The notes under the pieces are model-generated. The model was not told the DNA's origin, searched no databases, and saw only the letters and a program-made list of their open reading frames with translations. The position numbers were made by a program, and so were the translations under genes. 64,000 bases of DNA, taken from positions 1 to 64,000 of the forward strand of contig NHFY01000012.1 in the NCBI GenBank assembly GCA_002170165.1, in the 5' to 3' direction. Below, piece by piece: positions 8,872 through 17,700 of the stretch; the stretch's first letter is position 1, and the number at the start of each line of letters is the position of its first letter. The stretch is from Flavobacteriales bacterium TMED123 (GTDB lineage: Bacteria > Bacteroidota > Bacteroidia > Flavobacteriales > BACL11).

Positions 8872-10293
8872 ATGCTCAAAAAAATACAATCTTATCAGCT
8901 TGTATTGCTTACTGCACTATTTGTATTGCTTAATGCCGTTCTCTTAACAAATGAGTTTTTTTTGCTAAGCTTATTGCCAATTGTCCTACTAGTTGTTTTT
9001 TTAGCCTTCTTCTCATTAGAAAAGTTGTTGCTTCTTATTGTATTTTTCACACCTCTTTCGTTTAGTTTAGAGAGTCTTGATTTTGGTGGTGTTGGCATGT
9101 TTATTCCAACAGAACCGCTTTTATTTGGAGTATTGTTATTGTTCTTTATTAGATTAATTGCAAATACTAAAGTTGATACTAAAATTAAAAATCATCCTAT
9201 CACTTATGCTATTCTGTTTTATTTGTCTTGGATGACTTTTACTATTTTAACTTCAGAGATGCCTTTGGTTTCGGTTAAGTTTCTTATTTCAAGAATGTGG
9301 TTTATACTTCCATTTTATTTTTTAGGAGCAGCTTTTTTCAAAAAGAACCAAAACATCAAGAAATTTCTTTGGTTTTATTTGCTGCCCTTATCTGCTGTTA
9401 TTTTAATCACCTCTTATAAGCATTCTCTTTTTAATTTTGATTTAGAATCCGCTCATTTGGTAATGTACCCCTTTTTTAAAGATCATACTAGATATGGTGC
9501 AGTAATTGCATTTATGATTCCTTTAGCGCTTTACTTGTTCACTGTAAGTAAAAACAAAAATATTGTATTGGGAATTATTGCAGTTTTAGTTTTAGGGTTG
9601 GTGCTTTCTTTTACAAGGGCAGCTTGGGTCAGTCTGGCTGCAGCATTCCTATTTGCTATAGTGCTAAAATCTAGAATTTCATTTTCAAGATTTCTTGCCT
9701 TAATAATTGCAGGAACAGGAGGATTACTTCTTTCTTGGAGTACAATCATTATGGCTTTGGAAAAAAACACACAAGATTCCTCATCATCATTAAGTAAACA
9801 TGTTGAGTCTGTTTCAAACATCTCTACTGATGCTTCAAATCTGGAAAGAATAAACAGGTGGAATTGTGCAATAAGAATGTTTAAGCAAAAGCCGCTTGTT
9901 GGTTGGGGTCCTGGTACTTATGCTTTTCAATATGCGCCATTTCAAAGGTCGAAAGAAAAAACAATTATCAGTACAAATCAGGGTGATTTAGGTAATGCAC
10001 ATTCTGAATTTTTAGGTCCATTAGCAGAATCTGGAATTTTAGGATTAATCAGTTTCCTGCTTTTAATGCTTGTGGTTTATTATAAGGGTATGAAGCTATA
10101 TTATCAGCTAGAAAAAGGAGAATTAAAAAACTTAGTTTTTTTTAGCTTACTTTCCTTAACTACTTATTTTTCTCACGGCTTATTAAATAATTTCTTAGAT
10201 ACGGATAAGTTAGCCATACCTTTTTGGTCATGTATTGCTTTTCTGCTAGTAGTCGATATTTACCACAAGCAAAATCCTACTACTCAGGAGTAA
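8872..10293 (+). CDS. O-antigen ligase / Wzy-like polymerase family membrane protein
   Basis: A 473-residue polytopic membrane protein with about 11-12 hydrophobic segments. The large periplasmic loop in the second half contains RINRWNCAIRMF, VGWGPGTYAFQYAP and NAHSEFLGPLAESGILG. This is the Wzy_C/WaaL signature, including the conserved His of the HSEFL block. Such proteins either polymerise O-units or ligate undecaprenyl-linked glycan to an acceptor; sequence alone does not separate these. Its neighbours (flippase, Wzz-like) fit a Wzx/Wzy route. Its 3' end overlaps the convergent gene by 14 bases. Confidence 0.85.
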   Translation: MLKKIQSYQLVLLTALFVLLNAVLLTNEFFLLSLLPIVLLVVFLAFFSLEKLLLLIVFFTPLSFSLESLDFGGVGMFIPTEPLLFGVLLLFFIRLIANTKVDTKIKNHPITYAILFYLSWMTFTILTSEMPLVSVKFLISRMWFILPFYFLGAAFFKKNQNIKKFLWFYLLPLSAVILITSYKHSLFNFDLESAHLVMYPFFKDHTRYGAVIAFMIPLALYLFTVSKNKNIVLGIIAVLVLGLVLSFTRAAWVSLAAAFLFAIVLKSRISFSRFLALIIAGTGGLLLSWSTIIMALEKNTQDSSSSLSKHVESVSNISTDASNLERINRWNCAIRMFKQKPLVGWGPGTYAFQYAPFQRSKEKTIISTNQGDLGNAHSEFLGPLAESGILGLISFLLLMLVVYYKGMKLYYQLEKGELKNLVFFSLLSLTTYFSHGLLNNFLDTDKLAIPFWSCIAFLLVVDIYHKQNPTTQE

Positions 10294-11167
10294 TTCCCAT
10301 TTTCGGCCTTCCTGTTTTAGGTGTAGCGTTTGTATTTGGATTATTCACAGTTATATCACTTCTAAAAAGCCATTTTCCATTACTATAATTCATGGAGTCA
10401 TAAGTGCCATCTGGGACATAGTATTCATACAAGCCTTCCAAATCTTTTCGCATAGGGATAAGATGATCAAATACAATTCTTTCTTGCTTTTGCTGATAAC
10501 GAACACTGATTGTAGATGATTTGTTGTATTCTAAAATTACCCTTTTGCTTGTCATTTTATCTTTTTTAAAAATAGGTGCCCCAAATCGAATTTGTCCTTT
10601 TCCAGCAATATACATTACATCAATAATTTTTTTCGTACTTACATCATTATTCCCATCCCATCCAAGGAGAGTGTAATATTTTCGTCCCTTTTTCTTTATA
10701 TAGATGATTTTATAATAAAGTGCGCCAAACCAATTTGTATTGTCCAAAACTTCATTTTCAGCCCTTCTGATTTTTTCAGAATTATCAATAAGCTCAATTA
10801 CCTCAAATCTTTTTTTTGCTTTGTTATGGTAATGAACAAAGGCAAAATAGTTATAACTTCCATTATCCCTTCTAAGAAACCATGAATAGATTTTCACTCT
10901 TTTATCTGAAGAATTTTCTATTGATATTGTTTTTAAGGAATCGAAAGGATAATTAAAACTCCTCTCAAACTGCAAAACCTCTTTAAGGGTAATCATAAAG
11001 CTTTTATTTGCTTTTTGCTTTATTGTATCGTATTCCCCATTCATGATAATATGCGCCATTACTTTCAAAGTGTCCTCATATTCTGCAATCAACTCTTTAG
11101 AAACTTTTTGGGCAGCAGCATTTGTAAGAAAAGAAAAAGTCAAAAAAAATGTGAATAATATTTTCAT
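10280..11167 (-). CDS. Secreted protein of unknown function
   Basis: A 295-residue exported protein; I do not recognise a named domain. The signal peptide is residues 1-19 (ending NAAAQ). The mature part is a mixed alpha/beta region with lysine-rich loops. It includes YYKIIYIKKKGRKYYTLLGW and GKGQIRFGAPIFKK, a pattern I associate with a conserved Bacteroidota family. The C-terminus is polar and Pro/Thr-rich (NNPNTNATPKTGRPKMG), with no sorting domain. It is a single gene, diverging from the acyl-CoA reductase and convergent with the ligase gene. A periplasmic location is inferred. Confidence 0.7.
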   Translation of the reverse strand: MKILFTFFLTFSFLTNAAAQKVSKELIAEYEDTLKVMAHIIMNGEYDTIKQKANKSFMITLKEVLQFERSFNYPFDSLKTISIENSSDKRVKIYSWFLRRDNGSYNYFAFVHYHNKAKKRFEVIELIDNSEKIRRAENEVLDNTNWFGALYYKIIYIKKKGRKYYTLLGWDGNNDVSTKKIIDVMYIAGKGQIRFGAPIFKKDKMTSKRVILEYNKSSTISVRYQQKQERIVFDHLIPMRKDLEGLYEYYVPDGTYDSMNYSNGKWLFRSDITVNNPNTNATPKTGRPKMGITPE

Positions 11168-11195
11168 TTTATGAAAAGCGGAAGAAACTAAAAAT

Positions 11196-11203
11196 TATTT
11201 TTG
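11196..11203 (+). promoter_or_regulatory. -7 promoter box for acyl-CoA reductase gene
   Basis: TATTTTTG, an exact match to TAnnTTTG, 18 bases before the ATG at 11222. It lies in the short divergent space shared with the secreted-protein gene. Confidence 0.6.
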
Positions 11204-11221
11204 TACAAAGATAAATAATTG

Positions 11222-12208
11222 ATGAATTTAGAAGAAAGAATAGGAGTATTTAGCAAATTGGCAGCAGCTATGGAAACTATTCCTGAGCAACTGTTTTTTC
11301 AGGCAGAGAGTCAAAATCCATGGTTTACAGTTGAAAACCAAAAACAAGCCATTAAATCATGGATAAATCAACTGTCAAATGAAAATTTGAATGCTTGGCT
11401 TAAGCCCTATCAGATAAAAGAGAATATACAATCTCAAAATGTATTGATTATTATGGCAGGGAATATCCCACTTGTTGGTTTTCATGATTTATTGAGTGTG
11501 CTGATAACAGGCAATAAGGCGGTAATAAAAATGTCATCTAATGATTCTGTTTTGCTTCCATACATAATTGATATGCTAGTAAAAATTGAAAGTAGGTTTG
11601 CAGATTTTGTTGGTTTTATTGAAGATGTGAAAGGCAAAAAGTTTGATGCAATAATTGCAACAGGTAGTAATCAATCAGCTAAGTATTTTGAGTATTACTT
11701 TCAAGATTTAAAAAAAATAATTCGAAAAAATAGAAATTCGCTTGCTGTTTTGGATGGCAGTGAAAGTAAATCAGATTTATCAAATCTTACTAAGGATGTG
11801 TTTTCTTATTTTGGGCTTGGATGTAGAAATGTTTCAAAAGTTTTTTTACCAAAAAACTATGATTTGGACTTGTTGTTTGACGCTTTTTTCTCCTTCAAAG
11901 ATATAATTGAGTACAAAAAGTATGCTAATAATTACGATTATCATAAGTCTATTTTTCTGATGGGAAGCCATCAGCTTATAGAAAATGGATTTTTATTATT
12001 GAAAGAAGACGTTTCATTAAAGTCTCCTCTAGCTATGTTGCACTATGAATATTATGAGGATCTGAGTCAAGTTGAAAAATATATTGAAGAAAATGAAGAA
12101 AAAATCCAATGTGTAATTTCAAAAGATAAAATTCCATTTGGACAAGCACAAGCCCCTCATCTTTGGGATTATGCTGATGGTGTAGATACCATAGCATTTC
12201 TCCTATAA
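11222..12208 (+). CDS. LuxC-like acyl-CoA reductase
   Basis: A 328-residue protein of the LuxC/acyl-CoA reductase family, which reduces acyl-CoA (or acyl-enzyme) to an aldehyde with NAD(P)H. The central [19 protein letters not shown] segment, followed by [17 protein letters not shown], is the Rossmann-type cofactor region. [15 protein letters not shown] holds the candidate catalytic cysteine (the Cys-Arg-Asn-Val context is conserved). The end, [22 protein letters not shown], is typical. I chose ATG 11222 over an in-frame TTG three bases earlier. There is no luxE or luxD partner nearby, so this is not bioluminescence. The 3' end overlaps lgt by 40 bases. Confidence 0.85.
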   Translation: MNLEERIGVFSKLAAAMETIPEQLFFQAESQNPWFTVENQKQAIKSWINQLSNENLNAWLKPYQIKENIQSQNVLIIMAGNIPLVGFHDLLSVLITGNKAVIKMSSNDSVLLPYIIDMLVKIESRFADFVGFIEDVKGKKFDAIIATGSNQSAKYFEYYFQDLKKIIRKNRNSLAVLDGSESKSDLSNLTKDVFSYFGLGCRNVSKVFLPKNYDLDLLFDAFFSFKDIIEYKKYANNYDYHKSIFLMGSHQLIENGFLLLKEDVSLKSPLAMLHYEYYEDLSQVEKYIEENEEKIQCVISKDKIPFGQAQAPHLWDYADGVDTIAFLL

Positions 12209-13344
12209 AGAATATAAGTGCCAATAATTCCAATGATTATAAGACAAAAAGAAATAATTTCAGCTTGGGTAATTCCGCCTAAAATATCGTATTTGGTATT
12301 TACCCTTATTTTTTCAATTAAAAAGCGCTCAATCCCATTTAATGTTAGATAGATGCAAAACAATACACCAGCTATATTTATGCGTTTTCTTATAGTCCAT
12401 AAAATTGAGAAAATTATAGTTGCCAAAACAGTTTCATAGAATGCTGTTGGAAAAACTGGTTGTGCTAATTCATAGCAATAAGGATGCCAAAATTTTTCTC
12501 CACAATTTTGCATTGGAATACCTGCATTTATAACGTTATGTGGAAAATTATAACTCCACATCCAATCAGGGAGAAAGGACATCCAGTCGGGTTTTGCAGC
12601 AAGATTTGGAACACCCCAATCTCCATCACCAGAGACTTGGCAACCAATTCTTCCAATTCCATAGGCGAGCATCAGCCCAGGAGCAGTAGCATCAGCAAGT
12701 ACTAATGGCTTTATACCATACTTCTTGCCATACCAAATTACACCAGCAGCACCTCCAATCAAGCCTCCATAAAAAGTAAGACCACTAAAAGCTACAAGTT
12801 GCCCAATAGGATCAGCAATAAAATCTCCTATATTTTCCAAATTATGAAAAAGTTTAGCGCCTATAATTCCAGCAATAGCAGCAATCATTGTTATATTACC
12901 AACCAATTCATAAGGATGTATTTCTTTTTCAATCCACTTTGGACTATCTAGTTTTGTTTTATTTTTCTCTCTGTATTTTGAAAAAACAAAAACTGCCGCA
13001 ATGATGATACCTCCTACAAGATGCCCTCTTAACGACAGAATAAAGGCTTGGGGATTAGCTACCAAATCAGCATAATTAAAAACAGCTTCTACTCCCTTAA
13101 AACCAATTAAAAAACCGCTAATTAATGATGATAGTATATCTGAATTGGTTATTCCTTGTCCAATCAGTTTTTTTACTTTAGTGCTTGCTACAATCCCTTG
13201 TTTTTCTTTTCGTTTTAAATCTAGTAAAAGAAACCAGCTTGCAGCTAAAAATGCAAGGGCTACAAAAAAACCAAAAGTTTGTATTGGAAGCGGAATCTGC
13301 AGGCCAAATAAATCAAAAATAAGATGACTAATTGTAGGATACAT
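12169..13344 (-). CDS. lgt: Prolipoprotein diacylglyceryl transferase
   Basis: A 391-residue inner membrane enzyme. It transfers diacylglycerol from phosphatidylglycerol to the lipobox cysteine, the first step of lipoprotein maturation, and so acts on the lipoproteins encoded in this window. About seven transmembrane segments are seen. The Lgt signature is [16 protein letters not shown], and the upstream [12 protein letters not shown] and [12 protein letters not shown] blocks are also conserved. It is longer than the proteobacterial form (~290) because of extra loops, as in other Bacteroidota. It follows mtaB by 11 bases and is co-transcribed with it. Its last 13 codons are antisense to the end of the acyl-CoA reductase gene. 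Confidence 0.95.
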   Translation of the reverse strand: MYPTISHLIFDLFGLQIPLPIQTFGFFVALAFLAASWFLLLDLKRKEKQGIVASTKVKKLIGQGITNSDILSSLISGFLIGFKGVEAVFNYADLVANPQAFILSLRGHLVGGIIIAAVFVFSKYREKNKTKLDSPKWIEKEIHPYELVGNITMIAAIAGIIGAKLFHNLENIGDFIADPIGQLVAFSGLTFYGGLIGGAAGVIWYGKKYGIKPLVLADATAPGLMLAYGIGRIGCQVSGDGDWGVPNLAAKPDWMSFLPDWMWSYNFPHNVINAGIPMQNCGEKFWHPYCYELAQPVFPTAFYETVLATIIFSILWTIRKRINIAGVLFCIYLTLNGIERFLIEKIRVNTKYDILGGITQAEIISFCLIIIGIIGTYILYRRNAMVSTPSA

Positions 13345-13355
13345 TTTCTATAAAT

Positions 13356-14639
13356 TTATACTAGCTCTGATAGTACATTTCCATCACTATCAAATGAAAG
13401 TAGGTTAATATTTAGTTTTTGTTGAATGTGCTTTTCAGCAAATGTAATTTTTACTTTGATATAGTTATCAGTAAAACCAAATAAAAATCCACCTTTATTT
13501 TCTCTCTCAAATAGTGCTGTTTGTTCTGTTTGTAGGTATTTTTGATAAAAACTTCTTTTTAATTTGTCTGATAAGATTCTAAGCATTTTACTTCTTTCAC
13601 TTCTTATCTGTTTGCTTACTCCTCCATCAAAATTAATGGCTGCTGTGTTTTCTCTTTCCGAATAAGTAAAAACATGCAAATAAGCAAGCGGTAAATCTTT
13701 GATAAAATTTAATGTTTTTTCGAATTCTTTCTCAGTTTCTCCAGGAAAACCAACAATTACATCTGCACCTATACATACATCTGGAATTGCTTTTGTAATT
13801 GCTAAAATTTTACTACTATATAATTTTGTGTTGTATCTTCTTTTCATCTTGCCTAAAATAAAATCAGATCCGGATTGCATAGGAATATGAAAATGAGGCA
13901 TAAATTTCTTGCTTTTGCTTACAAATTCAATAATGTGTTCTTTTATTAAATTAGGCTCTATAGAAGATATTCTGTAGCGCTCAATTCCTTTAACTTCTTC
14001 TAATTTTACAATCAGATCATAAAAACTCTCTTTACTATTTAAGTCTTTGAACTCTCCAATATTTACCCCTGTTAGTACAATTTCTTTAATGCCATTCTCG
14101 GCAATCTCATTTACATTTCTTAAAATATTTTCAACTGTATCACATCTGCTTTTACCTCTAGCAAGTGGAATGGTACAATAAGTACAAGGGTAATCGCATC
14201 CGTCTTGAATTTTTAAAAATGAACGGCTTCTATCGTTCAAAGAGAAAGAGGAATGATAATCTAAATTTTCTAAATTAGAATTAAATACTTTATGTTCACT
14301 TTTTATTTTTAGAAGATCTGGAATATTGAACTTTTCATTAGCCCCCAGAACCATATCCACTCCATTTATACTAGCAATCTCTTTGGGTTTTAGCTGGGCA
14401 TAGCAGCCAGTTACTATTACTTTAGAAAGAGGTGCTATTTTTTTAGTTTTTCGAATAATTCTTCTACATTCTTTGTTTGCATTTTCAGTTACAGAACAAG
14501 TGTTGATTACATACAAATCAGCCTTTTTATCAAAATTAGTTTTTGCATAACCCACCTTACTAAGTTGCCTGCCAATGGTGGAAGTTTCCGAAAAATTCAG
14601 TTTACAGCCTAGAGTATAAAAAGCAACAGTTTTTTTCAT
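13356..14639 (-). CDS. mtaB: tRNA t6A37 methylthiotransferase MtaB
   Basis: A 427-residue radical-SAM enzyme of the methylthiotransferase family. It adds a methylthio group to t6A at position 37 of ANN-decoding tRNAs. The N-terminal domain binds one 4Fe-4S cluster through C12, C48 and C79. The radical-SAM cluster cysteines are C148, C152 and C155 in DGCDYPCTYC. The opening LGCKLNFSET, with Asn-Phe-Ser-Glu after the first Cys-Lys, separates MtaB from MiaB and RimO. A C-terminal TRAM-like region follows. An exact -7 box sits 4 bases before the ATG, so the message may be leaderless. It is the first gene of an mtaB-lgt operon. Confidence 0.93.
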   Translation of the reverse strand: MKKTVAFYTLGCKLNFSETSTIGRQLSKVGYAKTNFDKKADLYVINTCSVTENANKECRRIIRKTKKIAPLSKVIVTGCYAQLKPKEIASINGVDMVLGANEKFNIPDLLKIKSEHKVFNSNLENLDYHSSFSLNDRSRSFLKIQDGCDYPCTYCTIPLARGKSRCDTVENILRNVNEIAENGIKEIVLTGVNIGEFKDLNSKESFYDLIVKLEEVKGIERYRISSIEPNLIKEHIIEFVSKSKKFMPHFHIPMQSGSDFILGKMKRRYNTKLYSSKILAITKAIPDVCIGADVIVGFPGETEKEFEKTLNFIKDLPLAYLHVFTYSERENTAAINFDGGVSKQIRSERSKMLRILSDKLKRSFYQKYLQTEQTALFERENKGGFLFGFTDNYIKVKITFAEKHIQQKLNINLLSFDSDGNVLSELV

Positions 14640-14643
14640 CCTA

Positions 14644-14651
14644 CAAAAGTA
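14644..14651 (-). promoter_or_regulatory. -7 promoter box immediately before mtaB
   Basis: TACTTTTG on the minus strand, an exact match to TAnnTTTG. Only four bases separate it from the mtaB ATG. With the usual distance from this box to the start point, transcription would begin at or within a base or two of the A of ATG. Confidence 0.5.
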
Positions 14652-14737
14652 GAAAATCCTTTTTCATAATAGTCTTTTGTAACCTTTGATTATTTTTTTC
14701 CGTTTTTTAAATAACAGTAACTAAAACCCACAAAGCA

Positions 14738-17700
14738 ATGACTATAGTTCTACGTTATCTTCTGCTTAAAAAAAATATCAATCTGAATACAAATAAGATT
14801 GTTTACTGTTTCCTAAATCTTATAGCCCTTTTGATTACAAGTAGTGCAACCTCACAAGTTACGGCTAATTTTACTACTGTGGATTCAACAAGCGCTTGCG
14901 GTTCTTTAATAGTGGACTTCCATGATCTGTCAACAGGCAGTCCGACTTCTTGGCTATGGGATTTAGGGAATGGTAATATCTCAACATTGAAAAACCCTAT
15001 AGCAATTTATACTAACCCAGGTGTTTATCATGTAGAATTAACCGTTTCAGATGGTCTAACAAATGATTCTAAAGTTGAATTTGGTTACATTACAGTTTTT
15101 GAGAATCCTACTGCAAATATTGATGTTGTAAATTCAACTTTAGGTTGTGTTTCTCATCTTGTAGAGTTCTTAGATGTCTCTCAAAGTTCTGACATAATAA
15201 TTTCTTGGTTCTGGGATTTTGGAGAAGGAGGAAATAGTAATATACAGAATCCTAGCTATACATACCTGTCTGATGGTTTATTTAATGTTTCTTTATTGGT
15301 TGAAGACAGAAATTCTTGTCAAGATTTGATTACTATTACTGATTATATTGAGGCTGAAAGTCAGCCAATTGCCAATTTCACTGCAGATATTTTGTTATCT
15401 TGTAATACTAATGAATCTATATCATTTCATAATCTGTCTTCAGGAACTAATTTATCTTATTTTTGGGATTTTGGTGATGGTTCCACGTCTACTTTAGCTA
15501 ACCCAATACATAATTATAGTAGTGGAATTTTCACGATAACATTAGTTATTAATAATGGGTTTTGCTCTGATACGCTTATTATGCAAGATTATATTGAAAT
15601 TGGTGCTACATACACAACCAATTTCACTTCAAATACTAATTCTGGTTGTGCTGATTTAATGGTTCAGTTCATAGATAATTCATCAATAGGTACTGATAAT
15701 TGGTTTTGGGACTTTGGTGATGGAACAACTTCTTACTTGCAAAATCCTACACATATTTACGCTATTGCTGGAATTTATAATGTTTTACTAGAAACATCAA
15801 TAAATGGAAATTGTGAATCTGACAAGATGATTTTTGGAGCTATTGAAGTATTTGATAAACCCAATATATCCTTTAATGCTATTGAAAAATTTAGTTGTGA
15901 CACTCCTTTTATAGTTGATTTTACCGATCAAACTTTAGGAGTGGGCTCATGGAGTTGGGATTTTGGTAATGGCTTAACATCTAATCTACAAAGCCCTAGC
16001 GTACTTTATGATTCAATAGCTGCATATACTGTTTCATTATCCGTAGTTGATGTCAATTCATGTACTAATACTTTAACCAAAACCAATTTCATTACAATTG
16101 ATAAACCTTTATCTGCATTTAATGCCACTAACTTAAGTGGCTGTAGCCCGCTTAATACGGCCTTTGTAGATACAAGTCAAAGCACTCAAGCTGTCGTTGC
16201 TTGGTTTTGGGATTTTGGTGATGGGAACAGCTCTACTTTACAGAACCCAACTCATGAATACAATTCTAGTGGATTTTATGATATTAGTTTACATATAATA
16301 GATAGTTTAGGTTGTAGTTCAGTTACAACAACTAATAATTACATACAAGTAGCTAATGCACCTCAAACTGATTTTACAGCAAATCTACATATAGTATGTG
16401 CTGGCACTAACATAAATTTTACTGATTTATCAACTACTTCAACAACTATTGATGGTTGGTATTGGAACTTTGGTGATGGTGCTTCATCAACCTCTAAAAA
16501 CCCTTCACATTCTTATAATATTGTTGGAAATTATAATGTTTCTCTTGTTTCTTCCACAATTGGATGTGTAGATACTCTTAGCGTTAATAATTATATTCAA
16601 GTCATAGAGCCGACAGCATTTTTTAGCGAAACATATAATTGTCCAGACCCTTTAAAAGTTGAGTTTACAAATCTTTCTATTGGTGCAGATCAACTGTTTT
16701 GGGACTTTGGAGATGGCTCAATTTCAACATTGAGCAATCCAATTCACGTTTTTCCTTCAAGAGGAACTTATAATGTGAAATTGACAGCTACAAATAACAC
16801 AACACAATGTACTCACGATTATACCTTCCCTATAAAGATTACTGATCCAGTTGCAAACTTTACTTATCTAGTGAATCCTAATAACGGATTAGAAGATTCT
16901 GTAGGTTGCCGACCACATCATGTGCATTTAGATAATCTATCTCAAGACATGTCTTATTATAGGGTGCTTTGGGATGATGGGTATATAGGATATGGAAGAA
17001 TTGATCATTTATTTGATACAGTTGGCACATTTGATGTGAGTATGGTAATATGGGATATTCATGGTTGTAAAGACACTTTTACTTATCAAAATATGTTTTC
17101 AATAAAAGATGTAAAGGCTGATTTTGAGATAAGTAATGTGATGGGATGTGATTCCTTGATGGTAGAATTTAATAATTTAACAATTCCAAATTCCTCAGTT
17201 TTATGGGATTTTGGTGATGGAGGTGCTTCTAGCCTTAATCAAGCACAACATCTTTATTATAATGAAGGGGTATATGATGTTGCACTTTTTGCTGAATCAT
17301 CTTATGGCTGTAAAGATACAATGCAAAAAAAACAATACATAAAATTTGTTTATCCTGCTGCTGAATTTACTGCTAATAAAAATACAGCTTGTTTTGATGA
17401 GCAAATCAATTTCATTAATCAGTCCTCAGGTATAGGTTTAAGTTATCTTTGGGATTTTGGAGATGGTATTACTTCAACTAATTTGAACAATACTCATTCA
17501 TATAATCAAAATGGAATGTACGACATTTCCTTATCGGTGGTTGATTCTTTTGGTTGTACTAACTCTTTGCAAAAAAAAGCTCATATTCAAGTACAAGAAC
17601 CAATTGCTAATTTCTCAGTAAATACAGTAAGTTCAAATTGCCCTCCACTTATTAGCGATTTCAGCAACCTCTCCTCAGTTGATGCATCTATTTTCAGTTG

